Origin: Phaeocystidibacter luteus
GTDB taxonomy: Bacteria > Bacteroidota > Bacteroidia > Flavobacteriales > Schleiferiaceae
Assembly: GCF_008933115.1 (NCBI RefSeq)
Contig: NZ_WBVO01000006.1
Location: 62,001-126,000 of the forward strand
Length of the DNA: 64,000 nucleotides
Reading direction: 5' to 3'
Of the stretch, positions 35,901 through 44,263 are shown piece after piece. Position 1 is the first letter of the stretch. Every line of letters starts with the position of its first letter. Made by a program: the position numbers and the translations under genes. Below the pieces are notes generated by a model. That model was not told where the DNA came from. It did no database searches and saw only the letters and a list, made by a program, of their open reading frames with translations.

Positions 35901-37289
35901 TGTTTCGTTCACGCGGTCTTCTTCGGGTAGATTGTGACGGTTGAGTTCGACGTAGAAATCTTCACCGAACTGTTCGTGCCACCAGCAAAACGCTTCTTCG
36001 GCTTGTTTCTCACCCACATTCAAAATGAGTTGAGGAACCTCGCCTTGAAGTCCGCCGGTAGTTGCAATAACGTTTTCCTTGTGCTCGAGAATCAGCTTTT
36101 TATCAATCCTTGGCACGTAGTAGAATCCGTTGATGAATCCCTCAGAACTCATCTTGGCCAGATTCAAATAGCCTTCTTTATTCTTTGCGAGAAGGGGAAT
36201 CTGGAAGCCATCATCCTTTCTCGATTTATCCAAATGATCTTTACAGACGTAGAAGTCGCAGCCCACCACTCCTTTGATAGGCTCTTTGTCGTACGGTTCA
36301 CCCTTGGCTTCGGCATCTTTCGCTTCGCCGGCTATGCGCTTGTTGTAATCGTTAACCGCCTTCACGAAGTGGAATGCCCCCATCATGTTTCCTAGGTCGG
36401 TCATCGCCACAGCCGGCATGCCCTCATCGCCCGCTCGATTGACCAGGGCCTTTACATCACTTACGGCTTGGAGAATGGAGTACTGCGTATGGTTGTGAAG
36501 GTGAGCGAAAGGTACATCACTGAGCTGCTGAAGATTATCGTCAATGGCAGCGTCTGACAAACCTGGAGATGCAGCGTCTTGCTCCTTTTTGCGAATTGCT
36601 TCACTTTGCTTCTTTAGGTTGCGGTGCTTGAGCCCAATCGGAGCAATTACGTCTGGATTCGCCTCAACGAAGGCCTTCACTTGGGTGTCGTCAAACCCAA
36701 GCTCAGACGGCGTGTACTCAGCTCTTCGAACGAGTTCTAGGAAACAGCGTGTAGTAGCTTCAACGTCGGCCGTGGCATTGTGGGCTTCGCCAAACGGACT
36801 TCCAAAGAGGTGTTGGTGAAGCTCGGTGAGTGTTGGCAGTTTGAATTTGCCGCCTCGTCCGCCAGGAATCTGGCACATCTCAGCCGTATGCTCGTTACAG
36901 GTATCCAGAACGGGGAGATCTGTAATCGGACTCTCGATTCCCAAGCGATAGAGTTCACACCCTACCACATTGATATCGAAGCCAACATTTTGACCCACGT
37001 TAAACTTGGCCTTGTGGAGCGTATTCACAAAATGCTCCATCGCCTCTTTGAGCGACACACCGTCACGCTCTGCCAATGCAGTTGAAATCCCGTGAATCTG
37101 TTCTGATTCAAAAGGGATATCAAATCCTTCTGGTTTGATGAGGTATTCGACTTGCTCGAGAAGTTCACCTTGGGCACCGTGTAGCTGCCACGCGATTTGA
37201 ACAACGCGAGGCCAATTATCCGTGTCGGTTATAGGCGCACGGAAGTCTTTTGGCAAACCGGTAGTCTCGGTATCGAATACTAAAAACAT
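32904..37289 (-). CDS. dnaE: DNA polymerase III alpha subunit with N-terminal exonuclease
   Basis: This 1461-residue replicative polymerase carries its own proofreading domain. Residues 1-~190 are a DnaQ-like 3'-5' exonuclease (DTETTG at 6-11, HNATADVEAT at 170-179). A linker follows, then PHP (FAHLHNHTQYSILQA near 260), palm and fingers with GPGRGSAAGS (~648) and catalytic PDIDIDFDDRGRD (~688-700), then tandem HhH and an OB fold (IHIAGIVTDVQHRVSKNGKG). The exonuclease-DnaE fusion is known from Bacteroidota and explains the extra length over ~1160-residue DnaE. The ATG at 37289 follows a repeat-rich intergenic region. Confidence 0.95.
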   Translation of the reverse strand: MFLVFDTETTGLPKDFRAPITDTDNWPRVVQIAWQLHGAQGELLEQVEYLIKPEGFDIPFESEQIHGISTALAERDGVSLKEAMEHFVNTLHKAKFNVGQNVGFDINVVGCELYRLGIESPITDLPVLDTCNEHTAEMCQIPGGRGGKFKLPTLTELHQHLFGSPFGEAHNATADVEATTRCFLELVRRAEYTPSELGFDDTQVKAFVEANPDVIAPIGLKHRNLKKQSEAIRKKEQDAASPGLSDAAIDDNLQQLSDVPFAHLHNHTQYSILQAVSDVKALVNRAGDEGMPAVAMTDLGNMMGAFHFVKAVNDYNKRIAGEAKDAEAKGEPYDKEPIKGVVGCDFYVCKDHLDKSRKDDGFQIPLLAKNKEGYLNLAKMSSEGFINGFYYVPRIDKKLILEHKENVIATTGGLQGEVPQLILNVGEKQAEEAFCWWHEQFGEDFYVELNRHNLPEEDRVNETLLRFAEKYGVKYFAANNTFYLDKEDAEAHDILLCVKEGEKKSTPIGRGRGFRFGFPNDEFYFKSQAEMKRQFADLPKAISTIREIIDKVEPFELARDVLLPAFEIPEQFQHEEDQHDGGKRGENAFLRHLTYEGAKKRYEVITDEIRERLDFELETIANTGYPGYFLIVQDFCNEARNMGVSVGPGRGSAAGSAVAYCIGITNVDPIAYDLLFERFLNPERVSLPDIDIDFDDRGRDKVIQYVIDKYGSSQVAQIITYGTMAAKSSIKDTARVLDLPFDVADKLTKLMPDTSLRKLFAMDEKTMKSKFRADDFDKAKSMVNLYQKDDMEGRTLQQAHVLEGSVRSTGIHACGVIITPSDIRELVPVSLAKDSNMWCTQFDNSVVESAGLLKMDFLGLKTLTLIKDAVEMVKENHGVELDMDTVPLDDRKTYELFQRGETVGIFQYESAGMQKYLKDLKPTVFADLIAMNALYRPGPLEYIPSFVRRKHGVEEITYDLDDMQEYLEETYGITVYQEQVMLLSQKLAGFTKGEADTLRKAMGKKIFALLETLKPKFIDGGKERGHDEDKLNKIWKDWEAFASYAFNKSHSTCYAWVAYQTAYLKAHYPAEYMASVLSNNMNDIKQVTFFMEECRRMQIPVLLPDVNESEYTFRVNDEGAIRFGLGGMRGVGGSAVDHIVAERKENGKYRGIFDFLKRVDLRIVNRKTIESLALGGAFDSFDKEHRAIYFADEGDGRSFIEKAIKYAQNVKASEDSAQVSLFGESSEVQIPEPPLPEVEPWSRIQQLSREKEVNGMYLSSHPLDDFRYEIRSFCTHPVEAFNNEEQLVGREIHIAGIVTDVQHRVSKNGKGFGFFTMEDLRGSHEFRLFGESYLKFRHFLVKDQMLYGKLKVTKRSWEKDGEVIERINSDFFDVKLLSDIMGELSKSIKVTMRLDEVDEYLMDEVEQALDSSPGKKKVTFIVADTTENISVTMPSRTKRVEITKELLDKLNNIDALQVKLN

Positions 37290-37383
37290 CTAATTATCAA
37301 ATACTTAGGTGAGATTCTAATTCAGAAGGACGAAACATCAAATTACGACGGTTTGGTGGGTTGGACAAGTGGAGTTATTAACA

Positions 37384-37515
37384 GGATTCCGCGCTTGTCA
37401 GCGCGTAAAAGGGTGCTCGCCATTAGGCAATCAAAGGATCCTCCGTCAGTTGACGGAGGAAAGACGCTGGCCTTCGGCCGAGCGCAAGGCCTCCTTCGTC
37501 GGCAAGAAAGCAATA
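37384..37515. repeat. Hairpin array D (covarying-arm family)
   Basis: Units include CGCGC/GCGCG with a 6-nt loop (37390-37405), a weak GCC-atta-GGC, CTCCGTC/GACGGAG with loop AGTT (37441-37458), GCTGGCC-ttc-GGCCgAGC and a decayed TTCGTCGGCAAG tail. Linkers are TAAAAGGGTGC, CAAAGGATC and GAAAGACGC. It lies between the divergent dnaE and the small secreted gene. Confidence 0.78.
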
Positions 37516-37555
37516 CGACTTAAGCCAGAAGTTCAACTTTTGTCACAAATACAAC

Positions 37556-37740
37556 AAGGCTTTAGCTCGTGGTTCTTCTCTCCTTCAATGACCATCTAGC
37601 TCCAGCTGGTGGTTCTTCATCTCTTCCAAATACCACCTAGCTTTAACTGGTGGTATGCCGCCCCTTACAACATTCCAACTACCACTAACTTCAGTTGGTG
37701 GTGATCCGCTAATTGCCCAGTGACTTCTGTCGGTGGCCCT
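37556..37740. repeat. Second array of ~45-bp-spaced CCAC/GTGG hairpins
   Basis: Hairpins ACCATCTAGCT-cc-AGCTGGTGGT (from 37591), ACCACCTAGCT-tt-AACTGGTGGT (from 37632), ACCACTAACT-tc-AGTTGGTGGT (from 37681) and a degenerate GCCCAGTGACT-tc-TGTCGGTGG (~37716) are spaced 35-49 bp. A half-hairpin (TTTAGCTCGTGG) precedes them at 37561. The design resembles the 17530-17820 array but the stem sequence differs. With array D it fills the 560-bp gap before the next gene. Confidence 0.72.
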
Positions 37741-37852
37741 GATATCAACTCAATAATCACCCAGAATTAACTTCCACTTGACTGAATCAGGAGGAGGAAC
37801 GCGGAACTTTGCGCTCAGTATCGCGTTACAAGTAGACCTCAAACCAAAAGTT

Positions 37853-38212
37853 ATGCGCCTTTTATATTCCATACTGTTCGCACTCGGTTGCCTCGTTTCA
37901 TACGGCCAAAATCAGATTGACATTCGAATTTTGGACTTGAAGCCGAACAGCGAGAGTATAGAAATGGAGTATGAAACGGTTGATGCTGAATCGAATGGAC
38001 CGTCGACCTCAACATTCGTAGTTAGTCGCGCACCATCGCTCAACCTTCCCCCAGATCTTACCGTGTACATCATTCACGAGCGATTGGGATTGATCCGTAC
38101 TCATATCCGTGACTTGCTGAATCAAGGTCCATCTGCTTGGAAGAACGTTCACTTCAGACTGCATTTAGAGAATGATCAACCTGTGAAGCTTGAGCAACTC
38201 TATAAACCTTGA
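37853..38212 (+). CDS. Small exported protein, unknown function
   Basis: This 119-residue protein starts at ATG 37853 with a signal peptide (MRLLYSILFALGCLVSYGQ). The remainder (QIDIRILDLKPNSESIEMEY...) forms one small domain with no family I recognise. An upstream in-frame extension falls in the promoter/repeat region and was rejected. It is the first of four consecutive small exported genes on this strand (37.85-39.6 kb); the gap to the next gene is 67 bp. Confidence 0.7.
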   Translation: MRLLYSILFALGCLVSYGQNQIDIRILDLKPNSESIEMEYETVDAESNGPSTSTFVVSRAPSLNLPPDLTVYIIHERLGLIRTHIRDLLNQGPSAWKNVHFRLHLENDQPVKLEQLYKP

Positions 38213-38279
38213 CATACCATATTGATGGCGCCAATTGCGTCTGAATCTTGGTTATATTGCGAGAAATCATGTATTCAAA

Positions 38280-38726
38280 ATGAAGCATTCATTACTCGCA
38301 CTAGCGCTCACTTTCTCCCTAGGTGTATTTGCCCAAATTGCTGTTCCTAAAGCAGTGGCAGTAAAGTCTTTTATCGAATTAGCTGAATGTGCTGATATCG
38401 ACGAAAGCGCTTTCTCTGCCGATGCATGGGATTTCATGGAAGGATTTGTTGCTAGTAGCAAGTCGATAGAAGATTATACATCCGAGCGTATGGGCGACCT
38501 AGGTGCTGAAAAAGTGATGGCCGTTGGTATGGAGCTCCAATCTATGGATCAAAAGCTAAGCGGGGCCATGTCTAAATGCGCCAACGAAACAACGGCAAAG
38601 TTCGCTGATTACAACAGTGATAGCCTCGAACGTTCGTGGCTCGGTGTAAGTCGTGATGAAGTTCCCGAATCAGCAAAGCACCTCGCACTTCTTATGGAGT
38701 TCCTTTCGAAAGCAATGGCCGCATAG
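38280..38726 (+). CDS. Small exported protein, unknown function
   Basis: This 148-residue protein begins at ATG 38280 with a signal peptide (MKHSLLALALTFSLGVFAQ). The mature part has paired cysteines (AECADIDESAF and MSKCANETT) and mostly helical composition. No family was recognised. The following lipoprotein gene starts 2 bp after its stop, so the two are almost certainly co-transcribed. Confidence 0.75.
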   Translation: MKHSLLALALTFSLGVFAQIAVPKAVAVKSFIELAECADIDESAFSADAWDFMEGFVASSKSIEDYTSERMGDLGAEKVMAVGMELQSMDQKLSGAMSKCANETTAKFADYNSDSLERSWLGVSRDEVPESAKHLALLMEFLSKAMAA

Positions 38727-38728
38727 CC

Positions 38729-39175
38729 ATGAGAATCCTCCTTCTCACAGCTGTATTTGCACTCACCGCTTGCGGCACCTACACGGGGCTGTCTAAAGAA
38801 ACGGAGACGGTCATTGCCACCCGATTTTGTGAGTGCATGGAAAGTTCCCTACCCGAGCTCGATGAGTATTCTATGCAGTCCTTCGAATACGCGGCTACGC
38901 ATGAAGAGGAACTATGGGAGGAATTCCACCAAAACATGCTACTGGCCTTACGAGGTGAAGATTCTGCGACCTATCTGAAGAACATGACGGAGCTCTTTGA
39001 TGAGTTCGATATGGATGAATATATCGAAGCTTGCGGAGAGACTCTACTAGAGCAGTATCCGATTCTCGATTCTTTGGAGGACCAACAGCTTGTAGACCTC
39101 TTCAAATACAGAATGCCTAAAGATTGTCGTTTCACCAGAGCCATAATTGAGGCTTACGAATACCACGAAATGTGA
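38729..39175 (+). CDS. Small lipoprotein, unknown function
   Basis: This 148-residue protein has a lipoprotein signal peptide with lipobox LTAC (Cys15: MRILLLTAVFALTACGTY). The mature part is acidic and helical, with Cys in TRFCECMESS, EACGETLLE and KDCRFTR. No known family was recognised, but the pattern of a CxC near the start and further single cysteines recurs in the next gene, suggesting related folds. Its stop overlaps the start of the next gene (ATGTGA). Confidence 0.75.
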   Translation: MRILLLTAVFALTACGTYTGLSKETETVIATRFCECMESSLPELDEYSMQSFEYAATHEEELWEEFHQNMLLALRGEDSATYLKNMTELFDEFDMDEYIEACGETLLEQYPILDSLEDQQLVDLFKYRMPKDCRFTRAIIEAYEYHEM

Positions 39176-39609
39176 AGTACATCATCCCACTCCTACTCCT
39201 ATCCTTTGCTTCTTTTGGTCAGGAAGAAATTACTGTCGAAGAACAGGAAGTTCTAGATATCGTGTGCACCTGCACAAACGAGGCTTTGGAAGATGTCAAC
39301 TACTATCTGACAACCATCCTCAATTACATCAAGGAACACCCGGAAGATGGATTGGACTTTGAGGACGAAGACCTACTCGCAGAGCTCACAGAGAAGCAAG
39401 CAGCGGAGTATCACAGGCAAGAAGAACTATTCGATTCCATACTCGATACCGATGAAATCGATTTATGCATTGAAGATACCGACGGCTTCGACGATGTAAT
39501 CGATACTGGGATGATGGAAGGACGCACTAAAGTGTACATAGCCTATCTGCATAGCATAGAATGCTACGGTTTAGAAACCATTTTCAGAATAATGATGTAC
39601 GACTACTAG
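39172..39609 (+). CDS. Small exported acidic protein, GTG start
   Basis: This 145-residue protein starts with GTG at 39172, overlapping the preceding stop by 4 bp, which fixes the start. It has a signal peptide (MKYIIPLLLLSFASFGQ) and a strongly acidic mature domain with CTCTNEALEDVNYYL, DLCIEDTD and IECYGLE. The CxC plus later cysteines and the similar length suggest it is a diverged relative of the preceding lipoprotein. The function is unknown. The convergent rimO ends 10 bp away. Confidence 0.72.
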   Translation: MKYIIPLLLLSFASFGQEEITVEEQEVLDIVCTCTNEALEDVNYYLTTILNYIKEHPEDGLDFEDEDLLAELTEKQAAEYHRQEELFDSILDTDEIDLCIEDTDGFDDVIDTGMMEGRTKVYIAYLHSIECYGLETIFRIMMYDY

Positions 39610-39619
39610 AGCGAATCGA

Positions 39620-40930
39620 CTAGTCTTCCACCACTTCGCCCATCAGGTCGAAGTCAGTGGCATCTACAATCTTCACGGTAGCGAAATCACCCACTCTCAG
39701 GTAGGTATCTTTTGCTGAAATCAGCACCTCATTATCGACATCTGGCGAGTCAAATTCTGTTCTAGCCACAAACTGATCACCTTCTATTCTGTCGACAAGA
39801 ACTCGATATGTTTTACCGATCATTTCCTGGTTTTTATCCCATGAAATCTCTTGTTGAATAGCCATGATTTCGTCGGCTCTACGCTGTTTCACCTCATCGG
39901 GAACATCATCCTCTAGGTTGTAGGCGTGAGTATTTTCCTCGTGGCTGTAGGTAAAGATCCCGAGGCGTTCGAAGCGTTGATCACGCACCCAATCGGCCAT
40001 AGTCTGGAAGTCTTCCTCAGTTTCACCTGGATACCCAGAAATAAGCGTGGTTCGAATAGCGATTCCTGGAACCTTTTCGCGCATCATGTCGAGCAAACGG
40101 TTGGTACGCTCCATGGTCGTACCTCGACGCATGCTTTTCAAAACTGGGTCTGCGATATGCTGAAGTGGAATGTCGATATAGTTGCAAACCTTCGGCTCTT
40201 CGCGGATTACGTCTAGCACGTCTTCAGGGAAGCCCGTTGGGAAGAGGTAATGCAAACGAATCCACTCGATTCCTTCTACTTTAACCAAGGCACGAAGCAA
40301 ATCGGCAAGCTTGCGTTCTTTGTAAAGGTCCAATCCGTAATAGGTCAAATCTTGCGCGATGAGGATGAGCTCTTTCACTCCTTTGGCAGCCAACTTTTCG
40401 GCCTGTGTAACCAGATCTTCTATTGGCGTACTCTTGTGTGAACCGCGCATGAGTGGAATCGCACAGAAACTACAAGGGCGATCACATCCTTCGGCGATCT
40501 TCATGTAAGCGTAGTGCTGTGGAGTTGTTGTAAGTCGCTCTCCAACTAACTCATGCTTGTAATCTGCCCCTAGTGCTTTGAGTAGCTTAGGAAGATCGCG
40601 CGTCCCAAAATACTGATCTACGTTAGGAATTTCTTTCTCAAGGTCTGGCTTATATCGCTCTGACAAACATCCCGTTACAAACACCTTATCCACTACCCCG
40701 TCTTCCTTCTTCTGAACGAAATCGAGTATGGTATCTACGCTTTCTTGCTTGGCGTTATCGATAAAACCACAGGTGTTGACAACGATGATGTTGCCTTCTT
40801 CGGCTTCATGTCGGACGTCCTTTCCATTGGCCTTCAACTGGCCCATGAGCACTTCAGAATCATAAATATTCTTACTGCACCCGAGGGTTACTACGTTGAT
40901 GACGTTCTTCTTTCTGCTCTTTGTACGCAT
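39620..40930 (-). CDS. rimO: Ribosomal protein S12 methylthiotransferase RimO
   Basis: This 436-residue radical SAM enzyme methylthiolates Asp88 (E. coli numbering) of ribosomal protein S12. The N-terminal UPF0004 domain holds three cluster cysteines (Cys18 in TLGCSKN, Cys54 in VNTCGF, Cys88 in VTGCLSE). The radical SAM motif CDRPCSFC is at 149-156, with PLMRGSHKS following. A C-terminal TRAM domain is present (YRVLVDRIEGDQFVART). LGCSKNIYDSE distinguishes RimO from MiaB. It lies 6 bp after the AMP nucleosidase gene in an operon with ftsY. Confidence 0.95.
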   Translation of the reverse strand: MRTKSRKKNVINVVTLGCSKNIYDSEVLMGQLKANGKDVRHEAEEGNIIVVNTCGFIDNAKQESVDTILDFVQKKEDGVVDKVFVTGCLSERYKPDLEKEIPNVDQYFGTRDLPKLLKALGADYKHELVGERLTTTPQHYAYMKIAEGCDRPCSFCAIPLMRGSHKSTPIEDLVTQAEKLAAKGVKELILIAQDLTYYGLDLYKERKLADLLRALVKVEGIEWIRLHYLFPTGFPEDVLDVIREEPKVCNYIDIPLQHIADPVLKSMRRGTTMERTNRLLDMMREKVPGIAIRTTLISGYPGETEEDFQTMADWVRDQRFERLGIFTYSHEENTHAYNLEDDVPDEVKQRRADEIMAIQQEISWDKNQEMIGKTYRVLVDRIEGDQFVARTEFDSPDVDNEVLISAKDTYLRVGDFATVKIVDATDFDLMGEVVED

Positions 40931-40936
40931 GTATGC

Positions 40937-41707
40937 CTAAAATCTTAGATGTCGGACTGATTGTCCATTTTCGCGAATTTCTTGGAGTGCTTCTTCGCCA
41001 ATCTTCACGTGGAGGTCGACGAAATTTGCAGTCACTTTCTTATCGCTAGCTTCGGTTTTAACTCCGTCTGGTATCATGGGTTGATCGCTCACGAGAAGGA
41101 GTGCACCGGTTGGTATCTGATTCTTGAATCCCACGGAGAGCAAGGTGGCCGTTTCCATATCAATGGCCATTGCTCTGGTGCGTTTCAAGTACTTTTTGAA
41201 CTTGTCATCGTGTTCCCAAACCCTGCGGTTTGTCGTATACACGGTGCCTGTCCAATAATCTTGGTTATTCTCTCTAATTCGAGTGCTCACCGCTCGCTGC
41301 ATATTAAATGCGGGAAGTGCTGGCACTTCAGATGGGAAATACTGTTCACTCGTACCTTCACCTCGAATGGCACCTATGGGCAGAATGAAATCGCCAATGG
41401 CGTTCTTCTTTTTCAACCCGCCACATTTCCCTAGGAAGAGTACTGCTTTCGGTTTGATAGCGCCGAGAAGATCCATGATGGTAGCCGCGTTTGGACTCCC
41501 CATACCGAAATTGATAATCGTAACACCAGCGGCCGAGGCGTTGGGCATGGAACGATCTGTTCCCAGAACCTCAACACCGTGTTTCTGGGCGAATATTTCA
41601 ACGTAATTCGAAAAGTTGGTCAACAGCACATAAGGCTCAAAGTCTTCGAGCTCTCTGCCTGTGTAACGTGGCAACCAATTTTCTATGATTTCTTTCTTAC
41701 TCTTCAA
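40937..41707 (-). CDS. amn: AMP nucleosidase
   Basis: This enzyme hydrolyses AMP to adenine and ribose 5-phosphate. The nucleoside-phosphorylase fold is shown by VTIINFGMGSPNAATIMDLL, VLFLGKCGGL, AIDMETATLLSVGF and LLLVSDQPM. A TTG at 41707 (MKSKKEIIENWLPRYTGRE) is chosen: it begins one base after the ftsY stop and gives 256 residues, the usual size of the Bacteroidota enzyme. A GTG start at 41773 would add 22 residues inside ftsY and is less likely. Translation by re-initiation after ftsY is likely. Confidence 0.88.
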   Translation of the reverse strand: MKSKKEIIENWLPRYTGRELEDFEPYVLLTNFSNYVEIFAQKHGVEVLGTDRSMPNASAAGVTIINFGMGSPNAATIMDLLGAIKPKAVLFLGKCGGLKKKNAIGDFILPIGAIRGEGTSEQYFPSEVPALPAFNMQRAVSTRIRENNQDYWTGTVYTTNRRVWEHDDKFKKYLKRTRAMAIDMETATLLSVGFKNQIPTGALLLVSDQPMIPDGVKTEASDKKVTANFVDLHVKIGEEALQEIRENGQSVRHLRF

Positions 41708-41708
41708 A

Positions 41709-42665
41709 TCAGCTAAAGAATCTATCCACAAATGATTTTCTATCGAACACCTGAAGGTCTTCAATCTTCTCACCTACACCGATATACTTCACCGGCACTT
41801 TCAATTGATCAGAAATTCCGATCACAACACCACCTTTCGCTGTTCCGTCGAGTTTTGTGAGCGCTAATGCCGAAACTTCGGTCACCTTGCTGAACTCCAC
41901 AGCTTGGTTCAAGGCATTTTGCCCGGTTGACGCATCGAGAACGAGCAGAACTTCGTGTGGTGCATCGGGAATCACCTTTTGCATAACACGCTTGATCTTT
42001 CCCAGCTCGTTCATCAGGTTGACCTTGTTGTGAAGTCGGCCTGCGGTATCGATTAGGACAACATCAGCGTTCTGACTGACGGCTGACTGAAGTGTATCGA
42101 AGGCAACAGAGGCTGGGTCTGAACCCATGCCTTGTTTTACGATGGGCACACCGGCTCTTTCACTCCACACCACAAGTTGATCTACTGCGGCGGCACGAAA
42201 CGTATCGGCTGCACCGAGCACAACATTCTTACCTGCGGCTTTAAACTGGGCGGCTAGTTTGCCAATGGTGGTGGTTTTTCCGACGCCGTTCACTCCGACA
42301 ACCATAATGACGTATGGCTTCTTTTCTGGAAGGTCGAAACTTGCGCCGTCGCCAGCTTGATTCTCTTCGAGTAGACCGGCAATTTCTTCGCGGAGAATTC
42401 CTTGAAGTTCGGCGGTACCCATGTATTTATCACGGGCCACGCGTTCTTCGATTCTCTCAATAATATTTACTGTGGTTTCTACACCAACATCGGAAGTAAT
42501 GAGAACCTCTTCGAGGTCGTCTAATACTTGGGTATCAACTGTGCTTTTTCCGGCAACGGCGCGAGCCAACTTACCAAAAACGTTCTCTTTTGTTTTCTCG
42601 AGCCCCTCTTCGAGACGCTTATCTTTTTCTTCGTTTCTACCGAAGAGCTTTCCTAATAATCCCAT
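41709..42665 (-). CDS. ftsY: Signal recognition particle receptor FtsY
   Basis: This 318-residue SRP GTPase docks ribosome-SRP complexes at the inner membrane. It starts at ATG 42665 (MGLLGKLFGRNEE) with the short amphipathic membrane-targeting helix. The N domain precedes the G domain with GVNGVGKTTT (124-133), DTFRAAA, DTAGR and TKLDGTAKGG. It lacks the long acidic A domain of enterobacteria, as is common in Bacteroidota. It heads the reverse operon ftsY-amn-rimO and is divergent from the next barrel protein. Confidence 0.95.
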   Translation of the reverse strand: MGLLGKLFGRNEEKDKRLEEGLEKTKENVFGKLARAVAGKSTVDTQVLDDLEEVLITSDVGVETTVNIIERIEERVARDKYMGTAELQGILREEIAGLLEENQAGDGASFDLPEKKPYVIMVVGVNGVGKTTTIGKLAAQFKAAGKNVVLGAADTFRAAAVDQLVVWSERAGVPIVKQGMGSDPASVAFDTLQSAVSQNADVVLIDTAGRLHNKVNLMNELGKIKRVMQKVIPDAPHEVLLVLDASTGQNALNQAVEFSKVTEVSALALTKLDGTAKGGVVIGISDQLKVPVKYIGVGEKIEDLQVFDRKSFVDRFFS

Positions 42666-42775
42666 AGGTTGATTATGAAGGGGCAAATATCCGAAATTTG
42701 AACCTTCTAACCGAGCTTAATATTTTTTTGGCATTCCGTTTGATTTAGGCGTTTCAACTACTAATCAAACACGAG

Positions 42776-43789
42776 ATGAAAGCCTTACTATTAATCTCTT
42801 GCATTCTGATGGTCAGCGCTGCCCAAGCACAAAACGACCGCGGAATCATCATTAACGATCCAAGCCAAGGCGGTGATGTAGTCGTCGTTCAAGAATTCGA
42901 TCAAGACACTTTGCCTTCAACTACTCGAATGTGGCGTGACCCCTATTTCGAAGCTCGAATCGGCATGGGAATCGGTGGGTTTAACGGAATTCAAACGGGT
43001 GGATTCCAGCCCGAGATTGAGGTCTATTCCCAATTATCGGAACTCGTTGGAGTTCAAGCTTCATTTATCGGAACAATTAGTCAGGGTGACAATCACCCCG
43101 CTCCAGAATCGATACAACAGAACACAGACGTTTTCAACAGCTGGGAGGCAAATGCTATGGCTGTTTTCACACTGGGAGAAACGGACAAGCGAAAGGTTCA
43201 TCCCGTATCGTGGAAGTACTACACACCCTTGAGAGTGCGGTATGAAATTCACAGCCAGACTCAAACGCAAGTGAAATATCGTCACCAAGCAAGAATTGGT
43301 TGGAACCAGCGTGGGGGACACCTAGCGGGATATACCTCATCATTTAATGACGACAGCGATAGATTCGTCGCATGGAACGATTTTAATTACGGAAACCTTT
43401 CTCTTGGATATGCTTGGAGGATGGATAGAATTTTGGAAGTTCTTCCTGTGAAAAACTATGAAGGAAAGAACCTGAACCGATCTAGAACTTTGTATGTAGA
43501 CTTGCTAGCAAACCTCTTCCACACGGCCGATGGACAAGTCATGCAGGGCGACGGCATGGGCAACTACCACTATGTTGAAGATGTTGCAAAGAGCAATTTA
43601 TCATTCGCAGCTTTGGGAGTGCGGGCAGGATATAGAGGTACGTATCTATTTGACGGGGAAGGTTTCGGCATATATCACAAATACGAAATGGGTTGGCAAC
43701 CGGCTTTCAACGACAATTCACTTGGATTGAACAACATCACGGCGGGGAGTCAGTTTTACTTCTCGGCGGCGGTGGGGCTGCAGTTCTAG
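42776..43789 (+). CDS. Outer-membrane beta-barrel protein, unknown function
   Basis: This 337-residue protein has a signal peptide (MKALLLISCILMVSAAQAQ), a short polar leader and then alternating beta-strand pattern (YFEARIGMGIGGFNG, LSLGYAWRMDRI, AALGVRAGYRG). It ends with aromatic SAAVGLQF, the usual Bam-recognised C-terminus of outer-membrane barrels. No specific family was recognised. It stands alone and is followed by a 520-bp repeat-containing gap. Confidence 0.78.
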   Translation: MKALLLISCILMVSAAQAQNDRGIIINDPSQGGDVVVVQEFDQDTLPSTTRMWRDPYFEARIGMGIGGFNGIQTGGFQPEIEVYSQLSELVGVQASFIGTISQGDNHPAPESIQQNTDVFNSWEANAMAVFTLGETDKRKVHPVSWKYYTPLRVRYEIHSQTQTQVKYRHQARIGWNQRGGHLAGYTSSFNDDSDRFVAWNDFNYGNLSLGYAWRMDRILEVLPVKNYEGKNLNRSRTLYVDLLANLFHTADGQVMQGDGMGNYHYVEDVAKSNLSFAALGVRAGYRGTYLFDGEGFGIYHKYEMGWQPAFNDNSLGLNNITAGSQFYFSAAVGLQF

Positions 43790-44263
43790 GGGGGAAGCTC
43801 GCGGGGTTCTCTCGCAGAGATGATGAGAATGTGCGTTGTGGAGAGAGATCGCAGGGGGGCGTGGTGGATGAGCGTGATGTGGTTCTCGCAAATACGCAAA
43901 AACGCTAATTAGAAATCAATTGGAGTGAGTAAAAACCGCGAAGGGTAAACACGATTGCGTCGTATTGCATTTTTGAAGTTTGCACGCGAGTTGGTAGGAA
44001 ATACACGCATGCATCCCCTGCGAACTCCAACTACACACAGCTATCCTCTATTAACTCTGCGAGAAACCATTTACAGCTTGCCCTCCAGCTCACGGGAGCT
44101 ACACGCATGCATCCCCTGCGAACTCCTACTACACACAGTTATTCCTTAATAAACTCTGCGAGAGACTATTTGCGCTTTTGCCTTTTGCGGTTTTGCGAGA
44201 AACACACGTAGCATGTAATCCTAGTAATGCGTCTTTGCGCGAATCACCCCCCCAATAGGCAAC
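43790..44263. repeat. Noncoding region with a ~70-bp direct repeat
   Basis: Two copies of a ~70-bp direct repeat, at 44002-44071 and 44100-44171, share ACACGCATGCATCCCCTGCG, ACTACACACAG and ACTCTGCGAGA. Inverted relatives of the CTCTGCGAGA end lie near 43808 (TCTCTCGCAGAGA). The rest is enriched in TTTGCG-type words. No gene or RNA family was recognised. Confidence 0.72.

Noticed and set aside
43693-43908. Small gene after the barrel gene
   Set aside because: It is an out-of-frame extension across the barrel stop codon, rich in Gly and Arg with no initiation site or similarity.
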